From Micromonospora sp. WMMD961 (GTDB lineage Bacteria > Actinomycetota > Actinomycetes > Mycobacteriales > Micromonosporaceae), in assembly GCF_029626145.1 (NCBI RefSeq), contig NZ_JARUBJ010000002.1, positions 2,324,501 through 2,388,500 on the forward strand: DNA of 64,000 nt, read 5' to 3'. The translations under genes and the position numbers were made by a program. Position 1 is the stretch's first letter; each line of letters begins with the position of its first letter. Below, piece after piece: positions 63,175 through 64,000 of this stretch. Below the pieces are notes generated by a model that saw only the letters and a list, made by a program, of their open reading frames with translations, was not told the DNA's origin and did no database searches.

Positions 63175-63720
63175 TCAGACCACCGAATGTGTCACCGTCC
63201 CGGTGTAGACACCCTGGACGGTGCCGACGGGCACGTTCACCACCAGGGTCGGGTTCCAGGTGGCGAAGTTGTTGCCGGTGCCGCCGGTGTGGGTCATCGC
63301 CGTCTGGGGCACGTTGATGATCACCTGTTGGGCCGCGGTCGGCTGGCCGGGCGTGAAGGTGCCGCCGCCGGCGGTCGCCGTCGGGGGACCGGACCAGTAG
63401 AGGACGTTGATGTTGGGGATCGTCTCTCCCGAGCTGCCGCCGCCGGTGGTGAAGTCTGTGGAGATGACGCTGGCGGTCCAGTTGGGGGTGAGCGACCCGC
63501 GCTGGTCGAGTACCGTGACCGGGCCGAGTTGCCCGGAGATGGTCGAGCCCTCGACACCGTGCCCGATGTTCGCCGTGGCCGGCACGGTGATGGACAGACC
63601 ACCGGCGGCGTCGACGGTCAGGGTCACGATCGTGTCGCCGGTCGTGTCCGCGGCGGCCGGTCCGGCGAGCGCGACGACGGCGGCGACACCGGCCAAGCCC
63701 GCGAGAAGTTTCCTGCGCAT
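63175..63720 (-). CDS. Small secreted WxL-like surface protein
   Basis: A 181-residue protein; TTAGGAGATTCG precedes ATG 63720. A signal peptide ends near PAAAD (residue 25). The mature part is one domain: GGLSITVP, SGQLGPVTVLDQRG, NWTASVISTDFTTGGGSSGETIPN, FATWNPTLVVNVP and GVYTGTVTHSVV. These align in order with the end of the 1002-residue protein at 58534. The VxDxRG..xW and terminal YxGTVTxS pattern resembles WxL domains, with HSV in place of the last WxL. Its stop precedes the DUF916-like gene, whose signal peptide begins inside the overlap. The three should form a cell-wall complex. Confidence 0.87.
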   Translation of the reverse strand: MRRKLLAGLAGVAAVVALAGPAAADTTGDTIVTLTVDAAGGLSITVPATANIGHGVEGSTISGQLGPVTVLDQRGSLTPNWTASVISTDFTTGGGSSGETIPNINVLYWSGPPTATAGGGTFTPGQPTAAQQVIINVPQTAMTHTGGTGNNFATWNPTLVVNVPVGTVQGVYTGTVTHSVV

Positions 63721-64000
63721 CGAATCTCCTAATCCTCAAATCGCCCATACGGCTCTATTGAAGACTAACTACGCAGAACACGCATTAAGGGGCGAACTTC
63801 TCAGAGGTCACCCGGTGGCTTGGCGGTCATCGTCCGGGCGAGTGGACAAGCCGGCTTGCGGGGTCTCCGCGCACGGGTGCGGATGGGGCCAGGCGTCCGA
63901 GGTGCGCGACGCACCGGCGTGTCGCCGCCCGGGCGCGTGACAGTGGTCAGCCCGGCAGTGGACGGCGACGGGCGGTACGGTGCGGCGGACCGTCAGGCCG
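63721..64000. other. Right-end gap upstream of the WxL-like operon
   Basis: This 280-base stretch holds no gene I can support. The 60 bases next to the start at 63720 are AT-richer than usual for the window (TCTATTGAAGACTAACTACG) and probably hold the minus-strand promoter. The outer 180 bases are GC-rich and may belong to a gene beyond the window. Confidence 0.45.

Overview
The window is very GC-rich, densely coded DNA. Its marks are GTG and TTG starts, ATGA/GTGA stop-start overlaps, leaderless-looking starts, F420-type flavin enzymes, a Tat-exported PhoD, and CBM13-bearing secreted glycoside hydrolases. This points to a filamentous soil actinobacterium, most likely Micromonospora or a close relative in the Micromonosporaceae (inference from gene content and style; no marker gene was tested). 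About 50 protein genes are called. I saw no rRNA, tRNA, CRISPR array, insertion sequence or prophage.

Layout. 1-3173: a minus-strand F420 reductase/LLM oxidoreductase operon facing a MarR gene, with two matching palindromes between them. 3291-8480: an ABC half-exporter, an F420-type nitroreductase-like protein, a lipoprotein, an argS copy that has lost its middle, and an ArsR regulator. 8676-20275: a GH10 xylanase, a PIG-L deacetylase, an alpha/beta hydrolase, an RtcB-type RNA ligase coupled to a tiny ORF, a P-loop kinase-like protein, a methyltransferase, an NAD(P)-binding protein, a large membrane protein with a lipase-like tail, and an AraC/SDR divergent pair. 20324-24828: a FUSC membrane protein, then a small operon of a ribbon-helix-helix protein, a DUF4097 protein and a DrrAB-like ABC exporter.

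25075-44510 is the functional core: an L-arabinose/arabinan utilisation locus. It holds araB-araD, a YtfQRT/YjfF-type importer and araA in one operon. These are followed by a secreted CBM13-GH43 arabinanase/arabinosidase, a LacI regulator, a secreted GH27-CBM13 enzyme and a second, ChvE-MmsA-MmsB importer. Seven copies of a 14-bp LacI-type operator (consensus TGTKAKCGMTVACA) sit ahead of four transcription units. Polymers would be cut outside the cell, sugars imported by the two ABC systems, and arabinose converted by AraA, AraB and AraD to xylulose 5-phosphate, all under one repressor. Both importers carry strong stem-loops between the binding-protein gene and the ATPase gene.

44460-45487 is a repeat-rich, gene-free kilobase. 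45488-52310 holds secreted phosphoesterases (DNRLRE-metallophosphoesterase, PhoD), an MFS transporter and two secreted repeat proteins. 52297-58361 holds LtrA, a TetR/membrane/PEP-utiliser operon resembling rifampin phosphotransferase, an M23 peptidase and a DUF2188 protein.

58534-63720 is the most intriguing part. A 1002-residue secreted lectin/Fn3 protein and a 181-residue secreted protein share a homologous C-terminal domain resembling Firmicutes WxL domains. Beside them lies a DUF916-like membrane-anchored protein, the usual WxL partner. This looks like an actinobacterial version of a WxL cell-surface system.
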